A DNA stretch of 64,000 bases from Marinobacter sp. F3R08. Its GTDB lineage: Bacteria; Pseudomonadota; Gammaproteobacteria; Pseudomonadales; Oleiphilaceae. A program made the position numbers and the translations under genes. The notes beneath the pieces are model-generated. The model was not told the origin of the DNA. It did not search any database and worked only from the letters and a program-made list of their open reading frames with translations. Each line of letters opens with the position of its first letter. Positions within the stretch are counted from its first letter, which is position 1. Shown piece by piece: positions 28,269 through 41,455 of the stretch. The DNA lies in assembly GCF_018860425.1 (NCBI RefSeq), contig NZ_JAHKPI010000025.1:528524-592523 (forward strand). Direction: 5' to 3'.

Positions 28269-29795
28269 ATGTGTGGCATTGTCGGCATCGTCAGTACTTC
28301 CAACGTCAATCAGTCGCTCTATGATGCGCTGACTGTACTTCAGCACCGGGGCCAGGACGCGGCGGGCATTGTTACGTTTCAGGATGATCGGTTTTTTCTC
28401 CGCAAAGATAACGGTCTGGTACGGGATGTGTTCCACACCCGCCATATGCGCCGGTTGGTGGGCAACGTCGGTCTGGGCCACGTTCGGTATCCCACTGCGG
28501 GTAGTTCCAGTTCTGCTGAAGCCCAGCCGTTTTACGTGAACAGTCCCTATGGGATTACACTGGCCCACAACGGGAATCTCACCAACGCGGATGAATTGAG
28601 CAAGGACCTGTTCCGGACCGATCTGCGCCACATTAACACCAATTCTGACTCAGAAGTCTTGCTGAACGTGTTTGCCCATGAACTGCAGAAGCTGGGCAAG
28701 CTCGACCCTACCAAGGACGAGATTTTCTCGGCGGTCAGAGCGGTTCATAAGCGCTGTCGTGGTGCTTATGCAGCGATTGCCATGATTACGGGTTACGGCA
28801 TCGTGGGCTTCCGGGATCCGAACGGCATCCGTCCGGCCTGTTACGGAGAGCGGACCGCTGAAGATGGTCGGAAGGAGTACATGATAGCCTCTGAAAGCGT
28901 TGCACTGAGTGCTGCGGGTTACACTCTCGTTCGCGATATCGCGCCGGGTGAGGCGGTCTATATTGAAACCGACGGAACCCTGTACACCCGCCAGTGCGCG
29001 GAACAGCCTCATCTGTATCCATGTATTTTCGAGCACGTTTATTTTGCCCGGCCAGACTCGATTATTGACAAGGTATCGGTCTACAAAGCTCGTCTGCGGA
29101 TGGGTGAGACTCTGGCCGAGAAGGTGTTCCGGGAGGCGCCAGATCACGATATCGACGTGGTTATGCCTATTCCGGACACTAGCCGTACCTCTGCCATGCA
29201 GATGGCGCATCGTCTGGGCGTGAAATTCCGGGAAGGGTTTATCAAGAACCGGTATATCGGTCGGACATTCATCATGCCCGGCCAGAAAATGCGCAAGAAA
29301 TCCGTTCGCCAGAAGCTGAATCCTATTGATCTGGAGTTCCGTGGCAAAAACGTCATGCTGGTAGATGACTCGATCGTGCGTGGCACTACCTGCAAGGAGA
29401 TCGTCCAGATGGCCCGGGACGCCGGTGCCCGCAAGGTTTATTTTGCGTCTGCAGCCCCCCCCGTGCGCTACCCGAATGTGTATGGAATCGATATGCCTTC
29501 GGCCAGTGAATTGATTGCCCATGACCGCACCGTGGAGGAGATCCGGGAGCTGATTGGGGCTGACTGGCTGCTGTATCAGGATCTGGAGGATCTGGTGACG
29601 TGCGTCAGTGATGTCAACGACGACATTGAAGGCTGGGAGTGTTCTGTATTCACCGGCAACTACGTTACCGGCGATGTCGATGCGGCTTACCTGAATCGCC
29701 TGGAAGAAATGCGCAATGATGACAAGCGATTCAAGAGCACCGGTGCCGCATCAGGCGATAACGGTATTATTGATCTTTACAATGACGAAGACTGA
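28269..29795 (+). CDS. purF: Amidophosphoribosyltransferase
   Basis: A 508-residue enzyme with an N-terminal nucleophile glutaminase domain (MCGIVGIV, Cys2 after Met removal) and a C-terminal phosphoribosyltransferase domain with the PRPP loop [16 protein letters not shown]. It makes phosphoribosylamine from PRPP and glutamine, the first step of purine synthesis. No cleavable propeptide is present, so it is the E. coli type. metZ starts 27 bases downstream, as in Pseudomonas. Confidence 0.96.
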   Translation: MCGIVGIVSTSNVNQSLYDALTVLQHRGQDAAGIVTFQDDRFFLRKDNGLVRDVFHTRHMRRLVGNVGLGHVRYPTAGSSSSAEAQPFYVNSPYGITLAHNGNLTNADELSKDLFRTDLRHINTNSDSEVLLNVFAHELQKLGKLDPTKDEIFSAVRAVHKRCRGAYAAIAMITGYGIVGFRDPNGIRPACYGERTAEDGRKEYMIASESVALSAAGYTLVRDIAPGEAVYIETDGTLYTRQCAEQPHLYPCIFEHVYFARPDSIIDKVSVYKARLRMGETLAEKVFREAPDHDIDVVMPIPDTSRTSAMQMAHRLGVKFREGFIKNRYIGRTFIMPGQKMRKKSVRQKLNPIDLEFRGKNVMLVDDSIVRGTTCKEIVQMARDAGARKVYFASAAPPVRYPNVYGIDMPSASELIAHDRTVEEIRELIGADWLLYQDLEDLVTCVSDVNDDIEGWECSVFTGNYVTGDVDAAYLNRLEEMRNDDKRFKSTGAASGDNGIIDLYNDED

Positions 29796-29822
29796 AATAG
29801 CCCTATCAGGCAGGAGTATTTG

Positions 29823-31064
29823 ATGACCTTTCGCCGCGAAGAGACTGTCTGGATTCCGGAATCGGATCTAGACGATATGTCAGTAGACACCCTTGCGGTG
29901 AGGGCCGGGCAGATCCGGACCGGGCAGCTTGAGCACAGCGATGCGATATTTCCGACATCCAGTTTCGTGTATGGCAGTGCGGCCCAGGCAGCAGCCCGTT
30001 TTGGCGGAGATGAGCCTGGTAACATCTATTCTCGATTTACCAATCCCACAGTGCAGGCCTTTGAAGGCAGGATTGCAGCCATGGAGGGCGGTGAGAGAGC
30101 GATTGCGACAGCCTCTGGTATGGCCGCAATCCTCAGCACCTGCATGGCGCTGCTTAAAAGTGGCGATCATGTGATCTGCTCTCGTGGCGTATTCGGTACG
30201 ACGAACGTGTTATTTCAGAAGTACATGGCTCGTTTTGGAGTGGAAACTACGTTTGTCAGTCTAACGGATATGAACGAGTGGCGGGGCGCTATACGTCCGG
30301 AAACCCGGATGCTGTTTGTCGAAACGCCGTCCAATCCTCTGTGTGAAGTAGCCGATCTGGCGGCATTGGGGCAGTTGGCTGCTGACAACGATGCGCTGTT
30401 TGTTGTGGATAACTGTTTCTGTACCCCTGTGCTCCAGCGACCGTTGGAGCAGGGAGCTGACATCGTGATTCACTCTGCTACCAAATACCTCGATGGGCAG
30501 GGTAGGTGCGTAGGTGGTGTTGTGGTCGGGTCTGAGAAGCTGATGGAGGAAGTAAACGGTTTCCTTCGTTCGGCTGGGCCAACCATGAGCCCCTTTAATG
30601 CCTGGGTGTTTCAGAAGGGATTGGAAACCTTACCGATTCGTATGCGCGCGCACTGTGACAATGCGTTAGAGTTGGCTCTATGGCTGGAGCAGCAGCCGGA
30701 AGTGGATCGTGTGTTCTATGCTGGGCTACAGAGTCATCCGCAGCATGAACTGGCAAAGAAACAGCAATCCGGGTTTGGGGGAGTTCTGTCGTTTCAGCTT
30801 AATGGGGCTCGAGAAGAGGCATGGCGCTTCATTGATAGCACCCGGATGATCTCCATTACCGCAAATCTGGGTGACGTCAAAACGACGATCACACATCCGG
30901 CTACCACCACCCACGGACGTTTGTCTCCGGAGGACAAGGCGAGGGCCGGAATAACGGAAAACCTGATTCGTATTTCCGTAGGAATCGAAGCGGTTGAAGA
31001 CCTGAAAACCGATCTGGGAAGAGGCTTTCAGGCACTTCGGAACGTAAGCACCGGCAACGTCTGA
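29823..31064 (+). CDS. metZ: O-succinylhomoserine sulfhydrylase (MetZ)
   Basis: A 413-residue cystathionine-synthase-family PLP enzyme. The ATG at 29823 has an AGGAG ribosome site 7 bases upstream; a TTG one codon earlier is possible. The PLP lysine is Lys221 in HSATKYLDGQGR. The neighbouring purF and close resemblance to Pseudomonas MetZ favour O-succinylhomoserine sulfhydrylase, which makes homocysteine directly from sulfide, over cystathionine gamma-synthase. It would connect sulfide from CysI to MetH. Confidence 0.9.
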   Translation: MTFRREETVWIPESDLDDMSVDTLAVRAGQIRTGQLEHSDAIFPTSSFVYGSAAQAAARFGGDEPGNIYSRFTNPTVQAFEGRIAAMEGGERAIATASGMAAILSTCMALLKSGDHVICSRGVFGTTNVLFQKYMARFGVETTFVSLTDMNEWRGAIRPETRMLFVETPSNPLCEVADLAALGQLAADNDALFVVDNCFCTPVLQRPLEQGADIVIHSATKYLDGQGRCVGGVVVGSEKLMEEVNGFLRSAGPTMSPFNAWVFQKGLETLPIRMRAHCDNALELALWLEQQPEVDRVFYAGLQSHPQHELAKKQQSGFGGVLSFQLNGAREEAWRFIDSTRMISITANLGDVKTTITHPATTTHGRLSPEDKARAGITENLIRISVGIEAVEDLKTDLGRGFQALRNVSTGNV

Positions 31065-31070
31065 GCATTC

Positions 31071-33641
31071 ATGGCAGAATCTGCAAAAGCGAAGAAAGCA
31101 CCACAGGAACTGACAGAAAAGCAGCAGCGCTTTCGCCGCCTGGCAGCCCAAGGCGCCCGTGAAGGTGCTGTGATTGCCTTGGTAGCTCTGTGTATTTATC
31201 TTTCCATGGCTCTGGTTACGTTCAGTCCCGCAGATCCGGGCTGGGCCAGTATTGGCCATGAAACCAACGTTCAGAATTATGCGGGTCGGACGGGTGCCTG
31301 GCTGGCCAGTCTTCTCATGGATTTCTTTGGTCACGTAGCCTATCTGTTTCCGGTCATGATTGCTGGTTACGCGTTGATGCTTATCCGTCTCCGTAACGAT
31401 TCCCTGGATCTGCACTGGCCACTGTTTATGATGCGGTTCGGTGGCTTTCTGCTAATACTTCTGTCCGCTACCAGTCTGCTGTCGCTCTATTCCGTATTCG
31501 GGTTAGGTGCCTCCTCTGGTGGCGTCCTGGGAACCGCTGTAGCAGATGCGATGGTCCGGTTTTTCAACCTGCCTGCTACGACACTCCTGTTGATAGCAAT
31601 TTTTCTGTTTGCGCTCACGGTAACAACAGGTCTGTCCTGGTTCTGGTTGATGGATCAGTTGGGCGGAACCACGCTTAGAATCGGTCTGGCCTTGAAGGGT
31701 CTGTTCAAGCGAACGCCTCAGCAAAAAGAACCTGAAGCTCAGGCCGAGCCCCCGGTGGTCAAGGATCAACTGCCGCCTTCTGATAGCGGCGTTACAAAGA
31801 CCGGGCCCAGCAAACGACGTTGGTGGCAGGGGTTCCCCGGCTTAGGTTCGAAGAAAAAGAAAGACCTTAAGACAACGTCTAGGCCTGAGGGTGAGCGCAG
31901 GGAGCCTGCTCTGGATGGTTTCGCTGCGGAAGTTGATCCGGAACCGGCGCGGCTTGAAAGTTTCAGTTCCCGGAGCGAGCCTCCTGTTGTTGACGATAGG
32001 ACGGCAAAACCTGCGCCTACTCCGGAAGCTGCTGGCCGATCGCTCAAGATTTCTCCCTTCAAAAAAGAGAAGCAGCGTCCGCAGTCAAAAGACAAAGGAA
32101 CCAAGCAGCCTTCGTTGTTGGAGGACATTGAGAGTCCGATTCCGCCGATTTCGCTGCTGGACCCGCCGGAGGAGCATAAGGAAAAAGGCTACTCTGAAGA
32201 ATCTCTGGAGCACATGTCACGGCTTCTTGAGGAAAAGCTGGGTGATTTCGGCGTTTCCGTAGAAGTTGTTGAAGTCAATCCAGGGCCGGTCATCACACGG
32301 TTTGAGATCAAGCCTGCCCCCGGGGTGAAAGTAAGCAAGATATCAAATCTTGCCAAGGACCTGGCGCGTTCCCTGGCGGTGCTGGCGGTCAGGGTTGTTG
32401 AGGTGATTCCGGGCAAGTCAGTCGTCGGTATCGAAATCCCCAACGAAGAGCGCGAAATGGTCCGTCTGAGTGAAGTGCTCGGCGCACCCGTATTCCAGGA
32501 TTCAAGCTCACCGCTGACACTGGCGCTTGGCAATGATATTGGCGGTAACCCGATGGTCGCCAATCTGGCGAAAATGCCGCATCTGCTCGTGGCGGGTACC
32601 ACCGGATCCGGTAAATCTGTCGGCGTTAACGCAATGCTGCTGAGTATGCTGCTGAAGGCAGGCCCTGATGAAGTCCGTTTCATCATGGTTGATCCCAAGA
32701 TGCTCGAACTGAGCATCTACGATGGCATACCCCATCTATTGGCGCCTGTGGTTACCGACATGAAAGAGGCCGCCAATGCCTTGCGTTGGTGTGTGGCCGA
32801 AATGGAACGCCGATACAAACTGATGGCCAGTCTCGGAGTTCGAAACCTGGCGGGCTACAATCGCAAGATTAATGACGCAGTGGCCGCTGGAGAACCGCTT
32901 CTGGATCCGTTCTGGAAGCCTGATGAATATCTCGCGAACGATGAGCAGGATCGGCCAGAACTCGATACTCTGCCGTTCATTGTCGTGGTGATAGACGAGT
33001 TCGCCGACATGATGATGATTGTCGGTAAAAAGGTGGAAGAGTTGATTGCCCGTATTGCCCAGAAAGCCCGGGCAGCGGGTATTCACCTTATCCTCGCCAC
33101 CCAGAGGCCGTCGGTTGATGTTATAACCGGGTTGATCAAGGCCAATATTCCTACAAGGATGTCCTTCCAGGTCTCCTCAAAAATAGATTCGCGGACGGTT
33201 CTTGACCAGGGCGGGGCCGAGCAACTCTTGGGTCACGGTGACATGCTCTACCTGCCACCCGGGTCGGGACTACCGGTTCGGGTGCATGGGGCGTTTGTGG
33301 ACGACGACGAAGTTCATCGTGTGGTTAGTGCATGGAAAGCCCGTGGTGAGCCCGTGTACGTGGACGACGTTCTCAATGGTGCAGAAGGAGAGAGCCTGCC
33401 GGGAGTCCCGAATCTGTCAGAAGGGGGCGGAGATAGCGAAGGTGATGCCTTGTACGACGAGGCTGTTGCATTCGTTACTGAGGGCCGTCGGGTGTCAATT
33501 TCGTCGGTGCAGAGAAAATTCAAGATTGGGTACAACCGGGCGGCAAACCTGGTTGACGCCATGGAAGCATCAGGCGTGGTGAGCGCCGCAGGCCACAACG
33601 GTGCCAGAGAGGTCCTGGCACCACCGCCTCCCAGAGATTAG
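31071..33641 (+). CDS. ftsK: DNA translocase FtsK
   Basis: An 856-residue protein. Four membrane helices lie within residues about 30-190, then a charged linker (about 200-370) much shorter than E. coli's, then the alpha/beta motor with Walker A at 509-516 (GTTGSGKS) and Walker B in [11 protein letters not shown], and a C-terminal winged-helix gamma domain (about 795-850) that reads KOPS sequences. It anchors at the septum and pumps chromosome ends toward dif/XerCD. It is directly followed by lolA and rarA, the usual order. Confidence 0.95.
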   Translation: MAESAKAKKAPQELTEKQQRFRRLAAQGAREGAVIALVALCIYLSMALVTFSPADPGWASIGHETNVQNYAGRTGAWLASLLMDFFGHVAYLFPVMIAGYALMLIRLRNDSLDLHWPLFMMRFGGFLLILLSATSLLSLYSVFGLGASSGGVLGTAVADAMVRFFNLPATTLLLIAIFLFALTVTTGLSWFWLMDQLGGTTLRIGLALKGLFKRTPQQKEPEAQAEPPVVKDQLPPSDSGVTKTGPSKRRWWQGFPGLGSKKKKDLKTTSRPEGERREPALDGFAAEVDPEPARLESFSSRSEPPVVDDRTAKPAPTPEAAGRSLKISPFKKEKQRPQSKDKGTKQPSLLEDIESPIPPISLLDPPEEHKEKGYSEESLEHMSRLLEEKLGDFGVSVEVVEVNPGPVITRFEIKPAPGVKVSKISNLAKDLARSLAVLAVRVVEVIPGKSVVGIEIPNEEREMVRLSEVLGAPVFQDSSSPLTLALGNDIGGNPMVANLAKMPHLLVAGTTGSGKSVGVNAMLLSMLLKAGPDEVRFIMVDPKMLELSIYDGIPHLLAPVVTDMKEAANALRWCVAEMERRYKLMASLGVRNLAGYNRKINDAVAAGEPLLDPFWKPDEYLANDEQDRPELDTLPFIVVVIDEFADMMMIVGKKVEELIARIAQKARAAGIHLILATQRPSVDVITGLIKANIPTRMSFQVSSKIDSRTVLDQGGAEQLLGHGDMLYLPPGSGLPVRVHGAFVDDDEVHRVVSAWKARGEPVYVDDVLNGAEGESLPGVPNLSEGGGDSEGDALYDEAVAFVTEGRRVSISSVQRKFKIGYNRAANLVDAMEASGVVSAAGHNGAREVLAPPPPRD

Positions 33642-33653
33642 GAGTAACGATCA

Positions 33654-34301
33654 ATGCGACAGTCCTTTCTGAAAATCTTGGCGACGCTGGTTCTAACCGG
33701 GCTGTTGGGCAGCCCCTTGGCTGCCAGCGAAGAAGGCACAGGTGCAGACGAACTGGCTTCTTTGCTCAGGGGCTACGAATCTTATCAGGCGGACTTTATT
33801 CAGATTGTCGTCAATGAGAACGGCAATAAGGTTCAGGAAACCCGGGGTTCTCTGAAAGCCAAGCGTCCGGGCCTGTTTTACTGGGAAACCAGTGCGCCCC
33901 TGTCTCAGTTTATTGTTAGCAACGGTGAAACGGTCGAGGTGTATGATCCCGATCTGGAACAGGTCACTATTCACAGCCTTGATGACCGCGTCCAATCCAC
34001 CCCCGCGCTCTTGCTGAGTGGTGAGGTGGATAATCTTGAGGAGACCTATCTGGTTTCTGATCGCAAGATCGGTGACAACACCCGCGAATTCACACTAGAA
34101 CCTCTAAGCCCGGATTCCCTGTTCACGTCTCTCAGACTGACCTTTTACAAGGGTGAGTTGCAGGAGATGCGCATGCAGGACTCCCTCGCACAGCTGAGTG
34201 TTCTGAGCTTTGATCAGATAAGACTCAACGAGTCTGTTGAAGCCGGAGCGTTCACCCTGGATTACCCGGAGGGTGTGGATATTATCCGGGACGGGGTCTG
34301 A
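33654..34301 (+). CDS. lolA: Outer-membrane lipoprotein carrier protein LolA
   Basis: A 215-residue protein with a signal peptide ([19 protein letters not shown], cleavage near AAS) and the LolA beta-barrel-like sequence ([27 protein letters not shown]). It shuttles lipoproteins from LolCDE through the periplasm to LolB. MltD in this window, a lipoprotein, would be a client. The stop overlaps the rarA start (TGATG), and ftsK is 12 bases upstream. Confidence 0.95.
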   Translation: MRQSFLKILATLVLTGLLGSPLAASEEGTGADELASLLRGYESYQADFIQIVVNENGNKVQETRGSLKAKRPGLFYWETSAPLSQFIVSNGETVEVYDPDLEQVTIHSLDDRVQSTPALLLSGEVDNLEETYLVSDRKIGDNTREFTLEPLSPDSLFTSLRLTFYKGELQEMRMQDSLAQLSVLSFDQIRLNESVEAGAFTLDYPEGVDIIRDGV

Positions 34302-35638
34302 TGCAGGACAGCCTGTTCCAGGAAACGGCCGGTTTTCGCCCGCTGGCTGCGAGAATGCGCCCGGCAACGCTGAATGACTATGTCGGTCAGACTCATTTGG
34401 TAGGGCCGGGAAAACCGCTTCGGCGGGCGGTCGAGCAGGGCCAGCTCCACTCCATGATACTCTGGGGGCCACCCGGAGTGGGCAAAACCACTTTTGCCCA
34501 GCTGTTAGCCAACGTCAGTGATCTTAGTTTCGAGACCGTCTCGGCCGTACTGAGCGGTGTGAAAGAGATTAGGGCGGTTGTGGACCGGGCTCGCAATCGA
34601 AAGCAGTCGCAAGGTCGGGATACGTTGCTGTTTGTGGATGAGGTGCATCGCTTCAACAAGAGTCAGCAGGACGCGTTTCTCCCCCACATCGAAGACGGCA
34701 CTTTTATCTTCGTGGGCGCCACCACCGAAAACCCCTCTTTTGAATTGAACAGTGCGTTACTGTCGCGGACCAGGGTTTACGTGCTCAAAAACCTTGGTGA
34801 AGAGGATATTATTCGGCTGTTGCATCGTGCGCTGACCGTTGAGGCAGGATTTGGCGGGCGTCTGCAGGTCGATGAGGACGTGCTGGGCCTGATGGCCGCG
34901 GCATCAGGCGGCGATGCCCGTCGCGCCCTCAACATTCTGGAGGTGGCCGCAGATCTGGCCGAATCGGACGAGACCGGAACTGATCGTATCAGAGCTGAGC
35001 AGCTCGAACAGGTTATGCAGACCAGTCTGCGCCGATTCGACAAGGGCGGAGATGTATTTTACGACCAGATCTCGGCGCTGCATAAATCCGTGCGTGGTTC
35101 TGATCCGGATGGCTCACTCTATTGGCTTTGCAGAATGCTGGATGGCGGCTGCGATCCTCTTTATGTTGCCCGTCGTCTGGTCAGGATTGCCAGTGAAGAC
35201 ATCGGGAACGCCGATCCCCGGGCCCTTCAACTCAGCATGGATGCGTGGGATGCGCAGGAACGCCTGGGTTCTCCGGAGGGCGAGCTAGCTCTGGCCCAGG
35301 CAGTGACCTACCTGGCATTGGCTCCCAAGAGCAATGCGGTTTATAGCGCCTTCAATCGATGCATGGCGGACATCCGCCAGGACCCGGACTATGAAGTCCC
35401 GGTCCACCTGCGCAATGCACCAACCAAACTAATGAAAAGCATGGGTCACGGAGATACCTACAGGTACGCCCATGATGAACCGGAAGCCTTTGCTGCCGGG
35501 GAGTCCTATTTGCCGGAGGCTGTTCATCAGCGCCGATATTACGAGCCGGTGAACCGCGGGCTGGAGATCAAGCTGGCCGAAAAACGTCAGCGTCTGGATT
35601 CGCGCAATGCCGATAGCCCCCGCAAACGCTATACCTGA
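34301..35638 (+). CDS. rarA: Replication-associated recombination protein RarA (MgsA)
   Basis: A 445-residue AAA+ ATPase of the RarA/MgsA/WRNIP1 family. Walker A is at 56-63 (GPPGVGKT), Walker B is in [16 protein letters not shown], and the sensor region is [19 protein letters not shown]. The C-terminal tetramerisation region contains the family-specific [18 protein letters not shown]. It acts at stalled replication forks. The ftsK-lolA-rarA-serS neighbourhood is conserved in gammaproteobacteria. Confidence 0.95.
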   Translation: MQDSLFQETAGFRPLAARMRPATLNDYVGQTHLVGPGKPLRRAVEQGQLHSMILWGPPGVGKTTFAQLLANVSDLSFETVSAVLSGVKEIRAVVDRARNRKQSQGRDTLLFVDEVHRFNKSQQDAFLPHIEDGTFIFVGATTENPSFELNSALLSRTRVYVLKNLGEEDIIRLLHRALTVEAGFGGRLQVDEDVLGLMAAASGGDARRALNILEVAADLAESDETGTDRIRAEQLEQVMQTSLRRFDKGGDVFYDQISALHKSVRGSDPDGSLYWLCRMLDGGCDPLYVARRLVRIASEDIGNADPRALQLSMDAWDAQERLGSPEGELALAQAVTYLALAPKSNAVYSAFNRCMADIRQDPDYEVPVHLRNAPTKLMKSMGHGDTYRYAHDEPEAFAAGESYLPEAVHQRRYYEPVNRGLEIKLAEKRQRLDSRNADSPRKRYT

Positions 35639-37839
<2,201 letters not shown>

Positions 37840-37865
37840 CAACGGGAAGCTGAGGCTCCCCGTTG
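37840..37865. terminator. Hairpin between convergent cobA and DAHP synthase genes
   Basis: A stem CAACGGG/CCCGTTG extended by AGC/GCT with one mismatch and a TGAG loop. It lies in the 41-base gap between two convergent genes, the right place for a terminator, but there is no T-run on either side. Confidence 0.45.
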
Positions 37866-37880
37866 TATAGGCCTGCCTGG

Positions 37881-38957
37881 TTAGCCGATCTTACGCTTCG
37901 GCAGTACGTCCTTGAGTTTATCCCGCATATCCCTGATCGCCTTTTCTGTAGCTGGCCAATCGATACAGGCGTCTGTTACCGAGACTCCGTACTCGAGATC
38001 TGACAGATTCTCAGGGATGGACTGATTGCCCCAGTTAATGTTGCTTTCCACCATCACACTCTGGATCGAAACATTACCTTCCAGAATCTGGTGGGTAACG
38101 TCCTGCAAAACCAACGGCTGAATAGCCGGATCTTTGCTCGAGTTTGCATGGCTGCAGTCAATCATCACGGACTTGCGGAGGCCAGCCTTGTCCATTGCCT
38201 GTTCGCATAGGGCAACGCTGACTGAATCGTAGTTCGGTTTACCACCGCCGCCTCGCAGAACCACATGGCCATAATTGTTACCATTGGTTCGAATGATCGC
38301 CACCTGACCCTGCTGATCAATTCCCAGGAAGCTGTGAGGGTGAGATACGGATTTCATGGCGTTGACTGCGACATCAAGGGAACCATCGGTCCCGTTCTTG
38401 AACCCGATCGCCATAGACAGGCCACTGCTCATTTCCCGGTGAGTCTGTGACTCCGTGGTACGAGCCCCGATGGCAGACCAGGCGATGGTATCCTGCAGGT
38501 ACTGCGGAGAAATCGGGTCAAGTGCTTCGGTGGCGGCGGGCAGGCCCAGCTCGTTAATATCCAGCAACAGCCGGCGGCCGATGTGAAGGCCTTGCTCAAT
38601 ATCGAACGTATCGTTCAGGTGTGGGTCGTTGATAAGGCCTTTCCAGCCGACCGTTGTACGGGGTTTCTCGAAATAGACGCGCATGACGATCAACAGGGTG
38701 TCGCTGACTTCATCGGCAAGCTTCTTCAGACGCTCTGCATAGTCCCTTGCGGCCTCGACATCGTGAATGGAGCAGGGGCCCACCACGACAAATAATCGAT
38801 GGTCTTTTCCGTCCATAATGTCATAGATAGCCTGGCGGCCTTTTGAGACGGTTTCTGCGGCCTTATCAGAGAGTGGCATCTCTTTTTTCAGCGCTTCAGG
38901 AGTGATCAGTGCTTCCTGGCTCGCCACATTCAGATTCTCTAGTTTGTTGCCCGACAT
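37881..38957 (-). CDS. 3-deoxy-7-phosphoheptulonate synthase (class I DAHP synthase)
   Basis: A 358-residue class I DAHP synthase (E. coli isozymes are 348-356). I chose the ATG at 38957, with GGGGA upstream and a family-like N-terminus; the frame is open for 45 more residues upstream. Conserved blocks include VVVGPCSIHDVEAA, RVYFEKPRTTVGWKGLINDP, GARTTESQTHRE and IDCSHANSSK. It condenses PEP with erythrose-4-phosphate, the entry to aromatic synthesis. The feedback-inhibitor type (AroF, AroG or AroH) cannot be decided by eye, so no symbol is given. Confidence 0.93.
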   Translation of the reverse strand: MSGNKLENLNVASQEALITPEALKKEMPLSDKAAETVSKGRQAIYDIMDGKDHRLFVVVGPCSIHDVEAARDYAERLKKLADEVSDTLLIVMRVYFEKPRTTVGWKGLINDPHLNDTFDIEQGLHIGRRLLLDINELGLPAATEALDPISPQYLQDTIAWSAIGARTTESQTHREMSSGLSMAIGFKNGTDGSLDVAVNAMKSVSHPHSFLGIDQQGQVAIIRTNGNNYGHVVLRGGGGKPNYDSVSVALCEQAMDKAGLRKSVMIDCSHANSSKDPAIQPLVLQDVTHQILEGNVSIQSVMVESNINWGNQSIPENLSDLEYGVSVTDACIDWPATEKAIRDMRDKLKDVLPKRKIG

Positions 38958-39132
38958 GTTGTTCTGATTCCCCGATTCCGATCCTTGCAACCCTGATGGG
39001 CCAGTGATTTTGCCAACAGATTTGCAGTTTAACGCGAATAACGTCGGCGCATGGTTGCGGTCAACCCCGACGAGTTGGTTATACTGCGTCATTTACAGGG
39101 CCTTTTCAACGCTTCTTGAGCACGGGGAACGC

Positions 39133-40956
39133 ATGTCGCAGAACAAGGTTAGAACCAAGGACGTGCCTTCTGTCGCAGCAGTCTCTGGAAAGATTGATGA
39201 GGTCCTGGCAGGTATCCGAGTGCCTGATCTCCCATACCCGGCGGGAAAGCTGAATCCAGATGTAGCAAACGACTGGCTTCCGCTATTGAACTCCTGTTGG
39301 GCTGAGCAGCGCGATGAACGCGTGACCCATCTTATTCGTTCTGTGCATCTGGAGTGGTCTGCTCGGCAGGTCAACGCGGCGTATGTGGCCGACCGCATCA
39401 TGGATGTCTTCCTGAAAACAAGTGGCCTGCATCCGAGTCTGACCCGTCGTGTGGCTCGTCTGCGTTTTTACTTTGCGTGGCGAATGAACCTTGAGGGTAA
39501 AAAGGCCTTCAGCAAGACCCTTCTGACCTGGCTCGACAGCCTCCAGGAGTGGCGGGGCTGGAGCGACTCCGGAGGTCGTTCGGCGAAGGCGTTGCTGGAT
39601 CAGCTTGATGCACTGGTAATTGCTGTGTCTGCCAGTTTTGCATCCGATAAAACGGATGCTGTTGAGGCGTTCTGTCACCAGTGGCAGAAAGATTCCACAA
39701 GGAGGATGGCCCAGGCGGGGAAACTCCGTCAACGGCTTCTGGAGACGGAGCAGGGTGCGGCAAAGCAGCGCAAGGCAGACCAGTGTGCACGAGCGTTGGT
39801 GGGTCGGGCTCTTCAGGGCCGTAGCCTTCCGTTACCGATTGTCCGGTTTATTCTTGATTATTGGTTGGGCCTGCTCAAGCAATCGGTCTGGAATGCCGGC
39901 CTTGAAGGCGAGGCGTTCCGGCACGGCGGTAAACTACTGGAATGGCTGGTCTGGATAGGCGATCCCCAGCTGTCTGATAAAGACAGAAACCGTCTGTATC
40001 ATGTTGGCGAGCAGATCGGCGACCGCATCCTGGACGTCTGGAAGCGGGTATACAGCGAAACCTTGCCGGCGGAGACTCTGGCGGGGATCGAATCTGTCAT
40101 GGTTTCGCGCCTCAGGGGAGAGGTTCCCGATCTGGTAGATGCGCTCTCAGCTGCCGGCGATTTGCAATGGGACAGCAGCTGGCTGAGCTTCGAAGTGCCC
40201 GCCAGAGAAACGTTTCAGCCGTTTGAGGGACGTTGGTTTGTCGAAGGCGAAGGCACAGAAGAGCAGCGTCGTTACTTCTACGCGTTTCTGTCGGAATCAG
40301 CAGAGATTCTCTGGACAAACGGCGCCGGGGTAAAACTGGGCCTGCAGGACTGGAGCGAGTTCCAGGCGTCATTGGAGAAAGAGCAGATCCGGCCTCTGCC
40401 GAAGCTGGCACCGTTCGGTAAGGTATTGGCTGAAACCGTGGAGCTGTTAGCCGGAGTGTGTGAAAAGCAGCGTCAACAGCGTGAGCAGGCCGCAGAAGCA
40501 GCAAAGAAGCGTGCCGAGGAATTAAGGCGGGAAAAAGATGCTGCTGAAGCAAAGCGCAGAGCTGAAGAAGAGGCGCGGGCAGCCGTTCTGGAGCAGGAGC
40601 GACAGGCTGTCGAACAGCAGCGTATTGACGATGAAAATGCTGAAAAAGAGCGGATCTGGAAAGAACGTAAGCTACTGGCAGAAAAGCAGGTGGACGCCAT
40701 CAAGCTGGGTGGCTGGATTGTCGTGGAGCCCAATGAAAAGCCGGAGGAAGCGGTTCGTCTGAAATTGGCAGTGCGTATCAACGCGTCCAGAAAATTGGTA
40801 TTCGTGGATCGCCTGGGACTCAATCGACGTGAGTTTCTGGAGGAAGAACTGGTTGAGAAGGTTGCCGAGGGGCGTATTCGTGTTCTGGGAACCTCTGCAG
40901 AATTCGACGATGCCCTCAGCAGAGTCGTTGGCCGCATCCGTGTAGGCCGTAACTGA
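39133..40956 (+). CDS. Protein of unknown function with DUF1631-like C-terminus
   Basis: A 607-residue protein from the ATG at 39133 (GGGGAA upstream); the frame is open upstream to 39004, but that stretch overlaps the divergent promoter region. Most of the protein is helical with no domain I can name. A charged coiled coil rich in Glu, Ala, Arg and Lys spans about 450-525. The last 70 residues (RLKLAVRINASRKLVFVDRL and following) resemble the end of DUF1631 proteins. It is cytosolic by appearance. The next gene, 25 bases downstream, encodes a PilZ-domain protein, so a link to cyclic-di-GMP signalling is a reasonable guess. Confidence 0.75.
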   Translation: MSQNKVRTKDVPSVAAVSGKIDEVLAGIRVPDLPYPAGKLNPDVANDWLPLLNSCWAEQRDERVTHLIRSVHLEWSARQVNAAYVADRIMDVFLKTSGLHPSLTRRVARLRFYFAWRMNLEGKKAFSKTLLTWLDSLQEWRGWSDSGGRSAKALLDQLDALVIAVSASFASDKTDAVEAFCHQWQKDSTRRMAQAGKLRQRLLETEQGAAKQRKADQCARALVGRALQGRSLPLPIVRFILDYWLGLLKQSVWNAGLEGEAFRHGGKLLEWLVWIGDPQLSDKDRNRLYHVGEQIGDRILDVWKRVYSETLPAETLAGIESVMVSRLRGEVPDLVDALSAAGDLQWDSSWLSFEVPARETFQPFEGRWFVEGEGTEEQRRYFYAFLSESAEILWTNGAGVKLGLQDWSEFQASLEKEQIRPLPKLAPFGKVLAETVELLAGVCEKQRQQREQAAEAAKKRAEELRREKDAAEAKRRAEEEARAAVLEQERQAVEQQRIDDENAEKERIWKERKLLAEKQVDAIKLGGWIVVEPNEKPEEAVRLKLAVRINASRKLVFVDRLGLNRREFLEEELVEKVAEGRIRVLGTSAEFDDALSRVVGRIRVGRN

Positions 40957-40981
40957 TATTGCCGAAGTAGGAAAAACAATA

Positions 40982-41386
40982 ATGGCAGACAAAGACTACA
41001 GTTTTGGAACGCTGAGTGACCCACCTCTGGATCAGGACAACCGTGCTCACTACCGTCTCACGGCCAGGGCCCGTGCGGTTCTGGAACTTGAGACAGGGTT
41101 GCCGGAAGAGGCAGTCACAGAGACCAAAAGGCTTGTTTGCGGTATTCGCGATATTTCGGCGAGCGGGCTTTGTCTGTTTTCCGAGGAGCCCGTGTCCCCT
41201 GAGGCGCTGTTGCCGACAAGCGTGTACCTTGGAAACCACTGCGAGCCTTTTAATTTGATGGTTGAAGCGGTCTGGTGTCGCCCACATGAAACCAGCTTTC
41301 TGGTGGGCGTGCGGATCATCGAGTCCGACGAAACGGCCTATGTTGAGTGGGTGGAGGCTGTGGCTGCGGCGATGGCTCAGGATTGA
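40982..41386 (+). CDS. PilZ-domain cyclic-di-GMP-binding protein
   Basis: A 134-residue single PilZ domain. Both ligand motifs are complete: RxxxR as Arg25-Arg29 (YRLTARARA) and DxSxxG as Asp57-Gly62 (RDISASG). It is therefore predicted to bind cyclic-di-GMP, unlike the pilus PilZ at 4.9 kb. There is no output domain, so it probably acts by binding a partner; the DUF1631-like protein encoded just upstream is the obvious candidate. Confidence 0.88.
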   Translation: MADKDYSFGTLSDPPLDQDNRAHYRLTARARAVLELETGLPEEAVTETKRLVCGIRDISASGLCLFSEEPVSPEALLPTSVYLGNHCEPFNLMVEAVWCRPHETSFLVGVRIIESDETAYVEWVEAVAAAMAQD

Positions 41387-41408
41387 CAAAAGGAAGTGCT
41401 TGTAACGA

Positions 41409-41435
41409 AAAAAGCCGGCACGGAGCCGGCTTTTT
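41409..41435. terminator. Bidirectional terminator between PilZ-domain gene and fabI
   Basis: An 11-bp perfect stem AAAAAGCCGGC/GCCGGCTTTTT with a 5-base loop. The A-run and T-run make it functional in both directions, as suits two convergent genes. Confidence 0.88.
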
Positions 41436-41455
41436 CACTTCACCAGCGAGATGAC

